A stretch of DNA of 47,642 nucleotides from JBAQMG01 sp049302575 (lineage in GTDB: Bacteria > Bacillota > Desulfitobacteriia > Desulfitobacteriales > Desulfitobacteriaceae): assembly GCA_049302575.1 (NCBI GenBank), contig JBAQMG010000005.1, positions 1 through 47,642 on the forward strand. Reading direction: 5' to 3'. Of the stretch, positions 34,573-43,908 are shown piece after piece (position 1 is the stretch's first letter; each line of letters opens with the position of its first letter). The notes under the pieces were generated by a model. It saw only the letters and a program-made list of their open reading frames with translations, did not search any database and was not told the DNA's origin. The translations under genes were made by a program, and so were the position numbers.

Positions 34573-35652
34573 TCACGGGTTACGAAAAACTCCAGCCTTA
34601 CGTAGTGCTTGATAGGCTATCAATATAAAAGGACCTAGAATAAGCCCCAATATTCCAGTAGATGCTAGCCCTATATACATACTAATAAGTACAAAAAGTG
34701 GATCTAAACCCACATTATCACCTAAAATTTTAGGTTCAATCACGTGACGTATGATTGTAATTGTTGCGGTTAAGATTAATAATTCAATGGCAAAAAAGTT
34801 ATGACCAGCAATAAAAGCAAACATGGCCCAAGGAACCAAAACAATACCAACACCGAGTACAGGAAGTATTCCAAATAGACCAGTAATAATACCAATAATA
34901 ATAAAGTATTTGGTTCTTAAAATAAAGAGTCCTAAAATAGAACAAAACATCATAATCAAGGAAATTATAAATTCAGCTTTAATAAATCCTGACATAGCTC
35001 GGGAAAAGTCGCTACCCAGTTCGGATAGGCTTTGTCGCCATTCTACGGGAAATATAGTTACAAACTCATTGATATAACGCTTGCTGCTTTTAGACATGTA
35101 AAACGTAGCAACTAAGGCTATTACAATAATAATAATCATTTCCGGTATAGCCACAGCCAAAGTAAATCCCTGAGTTAAGAGATGGGGAACAGAGTTAAAA
35201 ACGTTTTTGATAGATTCCATAATGGGGTCGGTATAATTGCTTGGGATGTTTAAATAAGCAGTTCGGATATTACTTAACCAACTGTTAAAGACTCGTATTA
35301 TGATTCTCTCGTAAAGTGGCCAACGCAAATAAATGTCTTGAATTTCATTAATGACGCGATTTACCAAGAGGATTAGCAAAAGTCCTATTCCTCCGAGTTC
35401 CAGAATCATGGCACTTAGAACTGAAATACCTATTGGTACATTAAACTTACGAATTAAGAAGTTTTTTAGAGGACTAATCATTGCCGCCATTATAAAGGCT
35501 AGAATAAAAGGTAAGAACAGGTAGATGAAATGTCCTATCAAATAGATAACAAGACCAATTATTATCCAAAAACCAATGAATTTAAGAGTACGTTTTAAAA
35601 AGTGTTCTGTTATCTGATTCAGAAAATTCAACTCCTCAGGTAAAAGCGCCAT
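34573..35652 (-). CDS. ytvI: AI-2E-family/YtvI-type polytopic membrane protein (sporulation)
   Basis: Membrane protein of the AI-2E transporter superfamily; the branch with this N-terminus and length (about 360 aa) matches YtvI, a sporulation membrane protein of unknown activity. About eight membrane segments: two near residues 25-75, one near 85-105, one near 165-190, and a C-terminal cluster (225-345) containing the family motif GLFGILPVLGVGIVLVPWA and the ending GLILGPFILIAYQ. ATG 35652 is chosen; TTG 35667 is a possible upstream start, and neither has a strong ribosome site. The YtvI label is inferred; function as a transporter is unproven. Confidence 0.82.
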   Translation of the reverse strand: MALLPEELNFLNQITEHFLKRTLKFIGFWIIIGLVIYLIGHFIYLFLPFILAFIMAAMISPLKNFLIRKFNVPIGISVLSAMILELGGIGLLLILLVNRVINEIQDIYLRWPLYERIIIRVFNSWLSNIRTAYLNIPSNYTDPIMESIKNVFNSVPHLLTQGFTLAVAIPEMIIIIVIALVATFYMSKSSKRYINEFVTIFPVEWRQSLSELGSDFSRAMSGFIKAEFIISLIMMFCSILGLFILRTKYFIIIGIITGLFGILPVLGVGIVLVPWAMFAFIAGHNFFAIELLILTATITIIRHVIEPKILGDNVGLDPLFVLISMYIGLASTGILGLILGPFILIAYQALRKAGVFRNP

Positions 35653-35730
35653 CCTAGTATAGGACAATATTTCTTTATCTTAGATCCTTAAATTGTAGTT
35701 TAAGTTAGTATAAAATGCAAATAAGCTTAG

Positions 35731-35853
35731 TTATGAAATTAAATCTTGAACGATAACATGTTGGTCAAGCTTTTTAAGAAGGAAATCTAACTCTTGTTTT
35801 TCGACAAATTGATAATTAACTTTATCGCCTTCGATCCAAGTAACTAAAAACAT
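35731..35853 (-). CDS. Conserved-looking 40-residue protein
   Basis: ATG at 35853 opens a 40-residue frame (MFLVTWIEGDKVNYQF, ending LISAKA-free at QDLIS). The sequence is balanced in composition, with an N-terminal beta-like strand, an acidic helix-like EKQELDFLLKKLDQ, and no signal peptide or Cys. GGGATGGGATTAA precedes the start. I recall similar very short proteins in related Firmicutes but cannot name a family. It lies alone between ytvI and the thioesterase gene. Confidence 0.55.
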   Translation of the reverse strand: MFLVTWIEGDKVNYQFVEKQELDFLLKKLDQHVIVQDLIS

Positions 35854-35936
35854 TTAATCCCATCCCTCATGTATTAAGTATTATGAATACATAATACTAT
35901 AGGAGTTAGAGCAATTCAAGTATAGCTTCGGAATAT

Positions 35937-36362
35937 TCAAGCATCTTCTCCATCACTACTTTTAGTAATTGCTTTTATTTGTTGCCAAAGAGGATGTGAA
36001 CGCACGTCAACCGCTCGACCTTGTTTATTTACAAAAACATGCATACTCTTCCCTTCGGCAAGTAAAGTAGCTTCACGGTATACAAGATAAGTAAATGTGA
36101 CCTTTCTGGAGGAAATTTTAACGTTAGTGGAAACAATCACTTCATCATCATAACGAGCTGGTAGACGATAGCGGCAACTAGCTTCAACGACAACTAGTCC
36201 AAGGCCTTGTGCCTCGAACATTGTATAAGGTAGCTCTATTTCCCTGAATAATTCTGTGCGTCCTACCTCAAACCATATAAGGTAATTGGAATGATAAACG
36301 ATCCCCATCCGATCTGTTTCAGCATAACGTACACGCAAACGAGTTTGTGCTGTAAATTCCAA
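35937..36362 (-). CDS. YbgC/FadM-like acyl-CoA thioesterase (hot-dog fold)
   Basis: 4-hydroxybenzoyl-CoA-thioesterase-type enzyme that hydrolyses acyl-CoAs. The motif RVRYAETDRMGIVYHSNYLIWFEVGR (residues about 10-35) has the catalytic Asp (Asp17 in AETDRMG) and Tyr/His region; EGKSMHVFVNKQGR ends the fold. Start: TTG 36362, with AAGGAGG 9 nt upstream and the family N-terminus right after. The frame runs back to ATG 36392, but that ATG lies upstream of the ribosome site. Length 141 aa. Substrate range is not deducible. Confidence 0.85.
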   Translation of the reverse strand: MEFTAQTRLRVRYAETDRMGIVYHSNYLIWFEVGRTELFREIELPYTMFEAQGLGLVVVEASCRYRLPARYDDEVIVSTNVKISSRKVTFTYLVYREATLLAEGKSMHVFVNKQGRAVDVRSHPLWQQIKAITKSSDGEDA

Positions 36363-36430
36363 ATGACTAGACCTCCTTAGTAATATTCTCACAATGCGTC
36401 AGTATCGTTTCTATTTTTGTATTAAGAAAG

Positions 36431-36452
36431 AAAAGCGCCCTTAGGCGCTTTA
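36431..36452 (-). terminator. Terminator of the LysM-G5-M23 gene
   Basis: Minus strand: AAAGCGCC-TAAG-GGCGCTTT followed by TCTTTCTT. It lies about 55 nt past the M23 gene's stop and upstream of the thioesterase gene. Confidence 0.75.
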
Positions 36453-36504
36453 ACTATTTTTCCAAATTACGTTTATTATTAATATGTCACAACATGATAA
36501 TAAT

Positions 36505-37950
36505 TTACGGCAGATAATTAAATGGATTAACAGTGCTTCCATTTATTATTACTTCGAAATGCAAATGTGGACCAGTTGCATCACCAGTTGCACCTATTAA
36601 GGCAATAGTCTCACCTTGACTAACCTGTTGACCAGCTGAAACCAAAATCTTTGAGGCATGTCCATAACGAGTTAGGACTCCGTTCCCATGGTCAATAAGT
36701 ATCATTTTGCCATAAGCCCCCGACCAACCTGCTTCAACAACTGTCCCCGCTGCTGAAGCAGAGAATGGAGTTCCTGTACTAGCTCCAATATCAATACCCG
36801 AATGAAAACCCCGCGAACGATAACCATAATTAGAATTAATAGGTCCCCGGAGTGACCATGCTAATCCAGTAATTCTACCCGTTCCCCGTGAAGCTGCGTA
36901 AGCTATCGAATAAGGTTGTTGACTGGGACCTTTAGCAACAACTTTTGGTACAGGTTGTTTAGTTATTTGTTCATCAAGAACTCGTTTATTCTCTAATTTA
37001 CCATCTTTTTGGGTATATGCAATAGTAACTAGTTTACTACCCTCGCTTCCCTGTTGTTTGACAATACGCTCATCGTCTGATAGGGAATTATCAACCGTAT
37101 TTTGCACATCAAATGGGATTGTTTCCGATTGGGTAAGGATACCTTTACTCACCACTGACAAATAAGGTGTATTAGAGACAATTTTAATTTTTTGACCACC
37201 ATGGAGCAGAGTGTTTTCTGTGGTTCCAGGGTTTCCTGCTAATACTTCTTTGATTAACATGTCGTTATCACGGGCTATAAGCCACCAAGAATCAGTGTCT
37301 TTAACAATATAATCATTGCTGGTAGACTTCCCTTTTTTGAGTATATCAAGAACTTTGCTGGCTAATTGCACTTGCTCCGGTTGAGTTTCTACATGTTTAG
37401 TCGTAACTTCTTCAACAAAACTTACGGAATTCACTTTGTTAGAATCACTAGGTTTTGTAATATAATCTTGAAAAGCTTTTAGAGTACTTTGAGCATCCTC
37501 TTGACTTGGGAGGATGGCGATTTTCGTACCAGAGATATCTAATTCTACTCCATCAATATAAGTCGTTAATTTACTGTTTATATCGTTCTCACTTAGACTT
37601 TTTGCAAGTATGGTAGCCTTTTTAAGACGGATAACTTTATAGTTAATTTTATCGTGTGTAAGAGCAGATTGACCTATCGTTTGACCTTGTTTTTGTAAAA
37701 CTGCTTCAATAAGCTGTTTTCCGTGATCAATACTACTTACAACACCTATTTGTCGACTGTTTATATACATAACAGCAGCTGTGGCGGTACTATTAAAATA
37801 AATTCCAGTACTCGTTCCTACAATAAACAAAGCTAAAGCTGTACCCCATATTTTGTGAGATCGCCAGCGTATTAAACTTAAACGCTGCGCTGCCCATAAA
37901 AGGTTTTTTTTAGATAAGTGTTTGATTTTCATTAGTTCAAGTTTATTCAT
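36505..37950 (-). CDS. Cell-wall M23 endopeptidase with LysM and G5 domains
   Basis: Exported, membrane-anchored wall peptidase. Order: basic N-terminus, one membrane helix (about 34-52), a linker or YabE-like region (60-200), LysM (213-258; YIVKDTDSWWLIARDN, GGQKIKIV), G5 (about 262-341; a string of threonine and lysine-rich strands ending TKQPVPKVVAKG), and a C-terminal M23 domain (380-480). Zinc ligands are intact: His383 and Asp387 in HSGID, His431 in YGHAS, and His462/His464 in PHLHF. LysM and G5 should bind peptidoglycan glycans. GGAGGGGG lies about 7 nt before ATG. A role in growth or sporulation remodelling is inferred. Confidence 0.92.
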   Translation of the reverse strand: MNKLELMKIKHLSKKNLLWAAQRLSLIRWRSHKIWGTALALFIVGTSTGIYFNSTATAAVMYINSRQIGVVSSIDHGKQLIEAVLQKQGQTIGQSALTHDKINYKVIRLKKATILAKSLSENDINSKLTTYIDGVELDISGTKIAILPSQEDAQSTLKAFQDYITKPSDSNKVNSVSFVEEVTTKHVETQPEQVQLASKVLDILKKGKSTSNDYIVKDTDSWWLIARDNDMLIKEVLAGNPGTTENTLLHGGQKIKIVSNTPYLSVVSKGILTQSETIPFDVQNTVDNSLSDDERIVKQQGSEGSKLVTIAYTQKDGKLENKRVLDEQITKQPVPKVVAKGPSQQPYSIAYAASRGTGRITGLAWSLRGPINSNYGYRSRGFHSGIDIGASTGTPFSASAAGTVVEAGWSGAYGKMILIDHGNGVLTRYGHASKILVSAGQQVSQGETIALIGATGDATGPHLHFEVIINGSTVNPFNYLP

Positions 37951-38033
37951 TCCTGCCCCCTCCCAATTACACTCAAGTCATACTAGTCGTACAAATGTAT
38001 TATAGCACTTATTCAAGTTAAAATAAAAGCATA

Positions 38034-38063
38034 TTGTTTATTTTTTGGTTACTATGTTATAAT
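38034..38063 (+). promoter_or_regulatory. Promoter of the DUF896 gene
   Basis: TTGTTT (38034-38039), 18-nt spacer, TATAAT (38058-38063), about 60 nt before the gene start. Confidence 0.55.
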
Positions 38064-38123
38064 GTGAGGCAATAATTCAAAAAATAGAGATTTTTGAATT
38101 ATTGCAAAAGGGAGATGAAACCT

Positions 38124-38315
38124 TTGGATAAAATGCCAATCAACCAACTAATTGCCAGAATAAACGAATTATCAAAGAAACAACGTACTGAAGGTTTGGA
38201 AGAATGGGAAAAAGCTGAGCGCGAGGCACTCCGACAAGAGTACTTGTCTTTTATCCGTGGACAGGTTAAACAATCGCTTGATCAAACGCTAACAAAGAAT
38301 AACCCAATCCAATAG
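38124..38315 (+). CDS. DUF896 domain-containing protein (YnzC-like)
   Basis: Small helical hairpin protein of the DUF896 family; function unknown. The typical sequence INQLIARINELSKKQRTEGL, then EEWEKAEREALRQEYLSFIRG is present. Start: TTG 38124, with AGGGAG 8 nt upstream; the frame also has ATG 38115 and TTG 38094, both too near or upstream of that site. Length 63 aa. It is monocistronic, with its own promoter and a strong terminator. Confidence 0.88.
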   Translation: MDKMPINQLIARINELSKKQRTEGLEEWEKAEREALRQEYLSFIRGQVKQSLDQTLTKNNPIQ

Positions 38316-38322
38316 TTTATAT

Positions 38323-38345
38323 CTTTAGTTGAACGAGTTTACTAT
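38323..38345 (+). repeat. 23-nt copy of a motif also present in the ddl leader
   Basis: This stretch, beginning CTTTAGTTGAACGAG and ending TTTACTAT, matches 14798-14820 at 21 of 23 positions; both copies read the same way on the plus strand. It lies between the DUF896 stop and its terminator. Confidence 0.6.
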
Positions 38346-38351
38346 TTGTAC

Positions 38352-38388
38352 AATAAAGCTGCAGGGCACAGACCTGCAGCTTTATTAT
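38352..38388 (+). terminator. Terminator of the DUF896 gene
   Basis: AATAAAGCTGCAGG and CCTGCAGCTTTATT make a perfect 14-bp stem with a 7-nt loop. A and T flanks suggest it can act in both directions, also ending the MBL hydrolase transcript. Confidence 0.9.
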
Positions 38389-38440
38389 AGTCAGCTCGAT
38401 TTATATAACTCATGTCCTGATTTCAAAGGGGAGCTTGTTT

Positions 38441-39097
38441 TCAGAAAACCGAAGTGTTTTTGAGTTGATCTAACCAATGAATTGAGGCTGGAGTAGCTGG
38501 CCCATGTCCGGGTAAAATCCAACGTAAGGGACGTGTTATCAAGGTATTGACAGATTCCATCAAGGTCGACTTTTTCCACGTTAAAAATGTTGGAGCTAAA
38601 CGAATCTGACCTCCCTGAAGCAGATCGCCTACAATAGCAATTCCGTTTCGATAAAGAATAATGTGCCCAGGGGTATGTCCAGGAGCGTGTATGATTTCCC
38701 AATCTTGAAAGTAATTATTTTCTTCAAGTGCTTCAATATATTCAGGTGCTACAAGTTTACCTAGCACAGGGCGCATTAGAATCGGTAACCAGTATTTTAT
38801 ACCTGTGCGGGGAATATTTCCAAGAATATATGGTATTTCTATAGCATGGGCATATATTGGACATTTTGCGATATTTTGCAGTGCAACCACACTTCCGACA
38901 TGATCAAGGTCAAAATGAGTGAGGATAATGCCCTGTAACCTTTGGGGTTCAACTCCCACTTTTTGAAGATACTTAATAATCACTGTTTCTTGTCTTGGAA
39001 AACCAGTATCAATAAGAAAGGGATTTGAACCAGTCACAAGATAACAATGTGCCCCTTTTACATCTTCTAAAAGATGTATACCGTCTATGAGTAGCAT
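38441..39097 (-). CDS. MBL-fold metallo-hydrolase
   Basis: Metallo-beta-lactamase-superfamily hydrolase of unknown substrate. The metal motif is THFDLDHVG: His61, Asp63, Asp65, His66, i.e. HxDxDH, a variant of HxHxDH with Asp in place of the second His, as in several MBL hydrolases. HAPGHTPGHI, VGDLLQG and ILPGHGPATP provide the other ligands. Start: ATG 39097, with GGAG 6 nt upstream; the frame's earlier ATG (39109) contains that ribosome site. Length 218 aa. It is 29 nt behind the antiporter gene and may be co-transcribed with it. Confidence 0.85.
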   Translation of the reverse strand: MLLIDGIHLLEDVKGAHCYLVTGSNPFLIDTGFPRQETVIIKYLQKVGVEPQRLQGIILTHFDLDHVGSVVALQNIAKCPIYAHAIEIPYILGNIPRTGIKYWLPILMRPVLGKLVAPEYIEALEENNYFQDWEIIHAPGHTPGHIILYRNGIAIVGDLLQGGQIRLAPTFLTWKKSTLMESVNTLITRPLRWILPGHGPATPASIHWLDQLKNTSVF

Positions 39098-39125
39098 GCA
39101 GATCTCCATTCTTAGTCGAATTTCA

Positions 39126-40127
39126 TTATTGCCATCTTAACAAATATATAATGAAAAATAGGTAAAACCCCCCGCTTAACATAAGGTTATTTATCGTAAT
39201 ACGTTTACGCAAAAGTATCATGATATAAAGTAGTGTGATGGAAATTAAAACAAGAAGAGCACTAATCAAGGTGGCTCCTGTCAATATCCAAGGGGTAAAA
39301 AGAATACCTATTCCCACTGGAAAACAACTTTGAAAAACCATGGCTCCAGTAATGTTTCCTAAAGCTAAAGTGTCTTTTCCGCGGCCTGTCCAGATTACAC
39401 TATTCATTTTCTCCGGTAATTCTGTGGCAATTGGGGTTAAGATCATTGAGAGAATGAGTGGTGAGAGATACGTTAACTCCGCTAAAGAGGTTATATTGCT
39501 TACGAAAAATTTGGCTCCACCCATTATTCCAACTAAAGCAAGCAATACTTGAAAACTGATTAGAACGATTGGGGTGGTTGATAAATTTAGCCAGCGAGTA
39601 AAATATAGGGGTTCTACATCAGTATTTGTTCCCTGATCAGCGTTAATCGTTCGGTAAATATAGAACCCGTAGGCGGCAATAAGAATAATCCCAACAAGTC
39701 GATGAAACCAAAGTGAAGGAATGAATCCGGTAAATACGGCTAATGAGTAGACAGCTAGAAACGTCGATAAATCCCGTCGGATTACCCTTAGATCTACTTG
39801 TACTATCCTTGTTCTCTTCCCCAAAAAGGAATACACAGCTATAGAAAATCCCGCTATAAATAATGTTAAGGTACCGAGCATAAATGGAGCACCAGCGATC
39901 GCTCCAATACCTACCTCATGAGAAGCGGTACCACTGGTAAATAGAATAGCAATGATGGGCACCATCGTCTCAGGTAAAGCAGTACCAACTCCAGATAAAA
40001 TACTGCCAACGACACCCGAGCCAACATTTAAACGTACACCGACCCATTCAATAGCGTTAGTGAATAATTCGCAACTTAGAAGAATTATTCCTAAACAAAT
40101 AAGTAGTCCGGCAATGGAAATTAACAA
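39126..40127 (-). CDS. Na+/Ca2+-exchanger-family (CaCA) membrane antiporter
   Basis: Cation antiporter with about ten membrane segments and two inverted alpha repeats: SILSGVGTALPETMVPIIAI in the N-terminal half and ILTPIATELPEKMNSV in the C-terminal half, each with the acidic residue (Glu) used for Ca2+ binding. A loop rich in charged residues lies between the halves. TTG 40127 is chosen because GGAGG lies 8 nt upstream; TTG 40133 lies too close to it. Length 333 aa. Ion specificity is not deducible. Confidence 0.87.
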   Translation of the reverse strand: MLISIAGLLICLGIILLSCELFTNAIEWVGVRLNVGSGVVGSILSGVGTALPETMVPIIAILFTSGTASHEVGIGAIAGAPFMLGTLTLFIAGFSIAVYSFLGKRTRIVQVDLRVIRRDLSTFLAVYSLAVFTGFIPSLWFHRLVGIILIAAYGFYIYRTINADQGTNTDVEPLYFTRWLNLSTTPIVLISFQVLLALVGIMGGAKFFVSNITSLAELTYLSPLILSMILTPIATELPEKMNSVIWTGRGKDTLALGNITGAMVFQSCFPVGIGILFTPWILTGATLISALLVLISITLLYIMILLRKRITINNLMLSGGFYLFFIIYLLRWQ

Positions 40128-40167
40128 TATCAAAGCCTCCCATTAGTGAACTTGATAACTACGCGTT

Positions 40168-40183
40168 GTTTCCATTTGGAAAC
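40168..40183. promoter_or_regulatory. Inverted repeat between divergent genes, candidate operator
   Basis: GTTTCCATTTGGAAAC, a 6-bp perfect inverted repeat with a 4-nt centre, lies between the antiporter gene and the small protein gene, 41 nt before the antiporter start. No known regulator is evident. Confidence 0.4.
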
Positions 40184-40244
40184 GTATTATTTCCCTTGGT
40201 CTAGGAATAATAATCATAGACTCTTAATAAGGAGGAGAAACGAT

Positions 40245-40457
40245 TTGCCAGAACGCATTCTTAAATATGGAGGAGTCAAGTTTCACAACCTCGTACCACC
40301 TGTAAAAATTAACCGTTTCATAAATAAGCTTCCGTTTGATAAAAAAGAATCCTTATTTGAGATCTCAACTGAATTGCAGCAGGCGGGACTAATTGAAGTT
40401 TTTAATGAAAGGTCACATAGTACGATTGATAAAGACACAGTTGATGACCAACTCTAA
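40245..40457 (+). CDS. Hypothetical protein (70 aa)
   Basis: Not recognised. The protein begins MPERILKYGGVKFHNLVPP and has a basic middle (KINRFINKLPFDKKE), then a helix-like acidic end; no Cys, membrane or signal. Start: TTG 40245, with GGAGGAG 7 nt upstream, chosen over the frame opening at 40146, which crosses the intergenic inverted repeat. It has its own terminator and is divergent from the antiporter gene. Confidence 0.7.
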   Translation: MPERILKYGGVKFHNLVPPVKINRFINKLPFDKKESLFEISTELQQAGLIEVFNERSHSTIDKDTVDDQL

Positions 40458-40467
40458 TCTAGATGGT

Positions 40468-40510
40468 AAAGACCGGTTGAGACTAAGTACTCATCCGGTC
40501 TTTATTTTGT
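40468..40510 (+). terminator. Terminator of the 70-aa gene
   Basis: AAAGACCGG and CCGGTCTTT, extended by TGAG/CTCA inside, then ATTTTGT. It may also serve pyk, whose stop is 60 nt away on the other strand. Confidence 0.85.
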
Positions 40511-40569
40511 CAAGTTTGTTAAAAGTATCGAAAGATCTACAATATTAGCAATTGATATTGATAATTGCT

Positions 40570-42315
40570 TTAGAGAATAGAAACTGTTCCCTCATAGATC
40601 ACTCCAGACATAGCATCCACAGTAATGATCTGTCCTTCAGAAATTTTTGCTAAGATTCCATCAGCCCCTACTATTGCAGGGATCCCGTATTGGAGACTGG
40701 CAATGGCAGCATCAGACGTTAAGCCGCCTTCTTCAATCACGATAGCACCGGCTCTAGCAATTAAGGGAATATAGGTAGCATTAGATAATGAGGAAACAAT
40801 TATATCACCATCATCAAAGCGATCTGTTTCAGGTGAAATGATCTTGCGAGCTGGCCCTGTATAAGATTTACGTCCAATTCCCATTCCCTTAATCAGAGCA
40901 TTGCCCACAACCTGTACTTTAATCATGTTAGTACTGCCCACTCTACCTACTGGTACACCGGCAGTAATAACAACAACATTGCCTGTTTGAATTAAGTTCT
41001 TATTGAGAGCTGTATTTACAGCAGTCGATAACAATTGATCAGTTTCATTCCCTTGAGGGATTAGTAAGGATTGTACACCCCATTGAAGTGATAACTTGCG
41101 GGCGATAGCCAAAAATGGAGTTGCAGCAATGATCAAAGCTTTAGGACGATATTTCGAGATCATTCTGGCAGTTATACCGGAATGAGTGGGGGTAATAATT
41201 GCTGCAGCATCAAGATCGTTGGCAATAGTGTAACTGGCATAACCAATAGCTTCTGCGACATTTAGATGCGGATGGCGAGTCGATTTATTTTCTCTAAGGT
41301 GACTTTCTGTTTTACGGGCAATTTTATCCATCATTTGCACTGATTCTATCGGAAACTGACCTGCAGCAGTTTCACCTGATAACATAATTGCATCAGTTCC
41401 ATCTAAGATAGCATTAGCTACATCACTAGCCTCAGCGCGCGTAGGCCGTGGTTGACGCATCATAGAATCAAGCATCTGAGTAGCAACAATCACAGGCTTA
41501 CCAAGCAAATTGCATTTGCGAATAATCTCTTTTTGATAACCTGGAACCTCTTCAACTGGAATTTCAACTCCAAGATCACCTCTGGCTACCATAATCCCAT
41601 CGGCTACTTCTAAAATGGCGTCCAGATTTTCTAAGCCTTCTCGGCTTTCAATCTTAGCAATAATTTGTACTTGTCCGCCTTCATCTTCTACAATACGGTG
41701 TACAGCTAGAATATCTTCTGCTTTTCGACTGAAAGAAGCCGCTATGAAATCTATCCCTTGACGTATGCCGAAACGGATATCTTCAATGTCTTTTAGGGTA
41801 ACAGCTGGAAGTCGAATTTTAACTCCAGGTACATTAACACCTTTTTGAGATTTGAGTATCCCGCCATTTCTAACTAGGGTTGAGATAAGACCTTCTTGAA
41901 CTTTAGTAACCTCTAAATCAAGTTGACCATCGTCGATCAGAATATGATTACCTGGTTCAATTTCACACCAAAGATTGTCATAGGTTATACCTACCCTGTC
42001 TAACGTACCCAGTTCTGGACTAAGATCCAAATTAAAACTGGCACCGTTTCGAAGGGGTATACCCTCTTTGGGAACCATCCCAGTTCGAATTTCTGGTCCC
42101 TTGGTATCAAGAATGATACCAAGGTGTTTACCGAATTTTTGTGCTTCTTCTTTTAAAACTACAATTCTGGCTCCATGTTCTTCTTGTGTACCATGAGAAA
42201 AATTAAGGCGAGCTACATCCATCCCTGCGACTAAAAGTTCTTTAACTTTTTCTGGTGAATCACTGGCTGGTCCGATAGTACAGACGATTTTTGTTCTTCT
42301 CAATCTCTGCCTCAT
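40570..42315 (-). CDS. pyk: Pyruvate kinase
   Basis: Converts phosphoenolpyruvate and ADP to pyruvate and ATP. N-terminal TKIVCTIGPAS, NFSHGTQEEH, the catalytic IIAKIESREGLEN and MVARGDLGVEIP, and MLSGETAAGQFP are present. The 581-aa protein carries the extra C-terminal PEP-utiliser-like domain (about 475-581; IVSSLSNATYIPLIARAGAIV, then EEGGLTSDAAIASLQYGIPAIVG) found in Bacillus and clostridial enzymes. ATG 42315 is given; TTG 42303 (MRRTKIV, usual family start, with GAGG upstream) is an alternative. It lies 11 nt behind gap, so the two glycolytic genes form one unit. Confidence 0.95.
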   Translation of the reverse strand: MRQRLRRTKIVCTIGPASDSPEKVKELLVAGMDVARLNFSHGTQEEHGARIVVLKEEAQKFGKHLGIILDTKGPEIRTGMVPKEGIPLRNGASFNLDLSPELGTLDRVGITYDNLWCEIEPGNHILIDDGQLDLEVTKVQEGLISTLVRNGGILKSQKGVNVPGVKIRLPAVTLKDIEDIRFGIRQGIDFIAASFSRKAEDILAVHRIVEDEGGQVQIIAKIESREGLENLDAILEVADGIMVARGDLGVEIPVEEVPGYQKEIIRKCNLLGKPVIVATQMLDSMMRQPRPTRAEASDVANAILDGTDAIMLSGETAAGQFPIESVQMMDKIARKTESHLRENKSTRHPHLNVAEAIGYASYTIANDLDAAAIITPTHSGITARMISKYRPKALIIAATPFLAIARKLSLQWGVQSLLIPQGNETDQLLSTAVNTALNKNLIQTGNVVVITAGVPVGRVGSTNMIKVQVVGNALIKGMGIGRKSYTGPARKIISPETDRFDDGDIIVSSLSNATYIPLIARAGAIVIEEGGLTSDAAIASLQYGIPAIVGADGILAKISEGQIITVDAMSGVIYEGTVSIL

Positions 42316-42325
42316 CCTTCCCTGT

Positions 42326-43336
42326 TTACAAACCTTTTGCAGCTATCAAAGTGATTAAATCGATCACTCGATTGGAATAGCCTGTCTCATTATCATACCA
42401 AGCTAATACTTTAACCATACGCTCTCCCAGCATCAACGTGGATAAACTATCAACAATGGAACTGGCAGGATTACCATTATAATCAATCGAAACAAGCGGT
42501 AACTTCGAAAATTCTAAGATACCTTTCAATTTTCCGTTGGCAGCAGCTTCCAGCTTGGAATTAACTTCTTCAACCGTTGTCGGACGGGTTAAATTAGCAA
42601 CAAAGTCTACAAGGGAGACATTCGGAGTTGGCACGCGTACAGCCAGTCCCGTCATTTTACCTTTTAGCTCTGGTAGGACCAGTGCGACCGCTTTAGCAGC
42701 ACCAGTTGTTGTTGGGATCATTGATTGAAAAGCTGCTCGAGCACGGCGCCAATCACTATGTTCAAAATCAAGAATTCGTTGGTCATTTGTTACTGAATGA
42801 GTAGTGGTCATCATTCCCATTTCAATTCCGAATTCTTCAAGGAGAACTTTAGCCACTGGTGCTAAACAGTTTGTTGTACAAGAAGCGTTGGAAATAATAT
42901 GGTGTTTTTTAGGATCATATTTATCGTCATTGACCCCCATGACAATCGTGATGTCTTCATCCTTACCAGGCGCCGATATTACTACTTTCCTGGCACCAGC
43001 AGTAAGATGTTTTGCGGCACCCTCCCGATCTGTAAAATGACCTGTTGATTCAATGACAACATCAACACCGAGTTCCTTCCAAGGTAAATCTAATGGGTTT
43101 TTTTCAGCTAAAATTTTAATTTCTCTACCATCTACGATCATGGTTTGTCCTTTAATTTCAATGGAAAACGGTAAAATTCCATGGATGGAATCATACTTTA
43201 ATAGATGAGCTAGCATATCTGGCTTCCCCAAATCATTGATGGCTACGATCTCCATTGGGGCTGATTTGGACAGAGCAGCCCGAAAAGCTAAGCGGCCAAT
43301 TCTACCAAAACCATTAATTGCTACACGAACAGTCAT
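42326..43336 (-). CDS. gap: Type I glyceraldehyde-3-phosphate dehydrogenase
   Basis: NAD-dependent GAPDH of glycolysis. The Rossmann start VRVAINGFGRIGR, Asp35 in INDLGKPD (NAD preference), catalytic Cys153 in SNASCTTNCLAP and His of THSVTNDQ are all present. Length 336 aa. AAGGAGG lies about 9 nt before ATG. Unlike the common gap-pgk-tpi order, it is followed by pyk. Confidence 0.95.
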   Translation of the reverse strand: MTVRVAINGFGRIGRLAFRAALSKSAPMEIVAINDLGKPDMLAHLLKYDSIHGILPFSIEIKGQTMIVDGREIKILAEKNPLDLPWKELGVDVVIESTGHFTDREGAAKHLTAGARKVVISAPGKDEDITIVMGVNDDKYDPKKHHIISNASCTTNCLAPVAKVLLEEFGIEMGMMTTTHSVTNDQRILDFEHSDWRRARAAFQSMIPTTTGAAKAVALVLPELKGKMTGLAVRVPTPNVSLVDFVANLTRPTTVEEVNSKLEAAANGKLKGILEFSKLPLVSIDYNGNPASSIVDSLSTLMLGERMVKVLAWYDNETGYSNRVIDLITLIAAKGL

Positions 43337-43841
43337 TCTAAGTAACCTCCTTAAATTTTGGATAATTCTATAACAAGAACATATTCAACGAATAGTAACA
43401 CAAATCCTGCTTATTACCAAAGGTTTAGTACATATCTATAATTCCCCAAAACGAAAAAAACTTACATAGCTTTGCTTCATAAATTTTATTAAATTCGATC
43501 TGTGCGGTTATAAGTACCATTATTTGCCATATCTTATGCGCACTTCGCCCTCGTCGGGGTTATCAGCTTAATCAAAAAAGGAATCAAGTTCAGTCTTCTG
43601 CAAATACTTTTGTTTATGTTGATAGTTATAAAGGATAATCTCCAATCCCATACTAGTAAAACCAGCGGAGTATTCTATCATAGCAAACCGTTCTCTATTA
43701 TGAATGTTCTAGTTTGTGAAAACTTACTATTTAAAGTTATTTCGATCAGTAATGTCGAAATCATCCAGTAAGACTTCATTACATCCAATTATACTTATTT
43801 TTTTAGTAGATTGCGAAATTTCCCCTACTCTGATATGCCAA
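43337..43841. other. Long intergenic stretch upstream of gap; only a doubtful short ORF
   Basis: About 500 nt, AT-rich. The only frame of note is minus strand 43681-43568 (37 codons, beginning MIEYSAGFTSMGLEI), without a good ribosome site and with in-frame codons continuing upstream, so it may be a gene remnant. A short GC-richer piece lies at 43540-43562. Nothing else was identified. Confidence 0.4.
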
Positions 43842-43887
43842 AAAGTTACCGTTTACAAAAGCTTTATGCTCAGTAAACGGTAACTTT
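43842..43887 (-). terminator. Terminator of metY
   Basis: AAAGTTACCGTTTAC and its exact reverse complement form a 15-bp stem with a 16-nt loop, 22 nt beyond the metY stop; TTTTT follows on the minus strand. Confidence 0.9.
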
Positions 43888-43908
43888 CTCAGGTATTATT
43901 AGAATTAA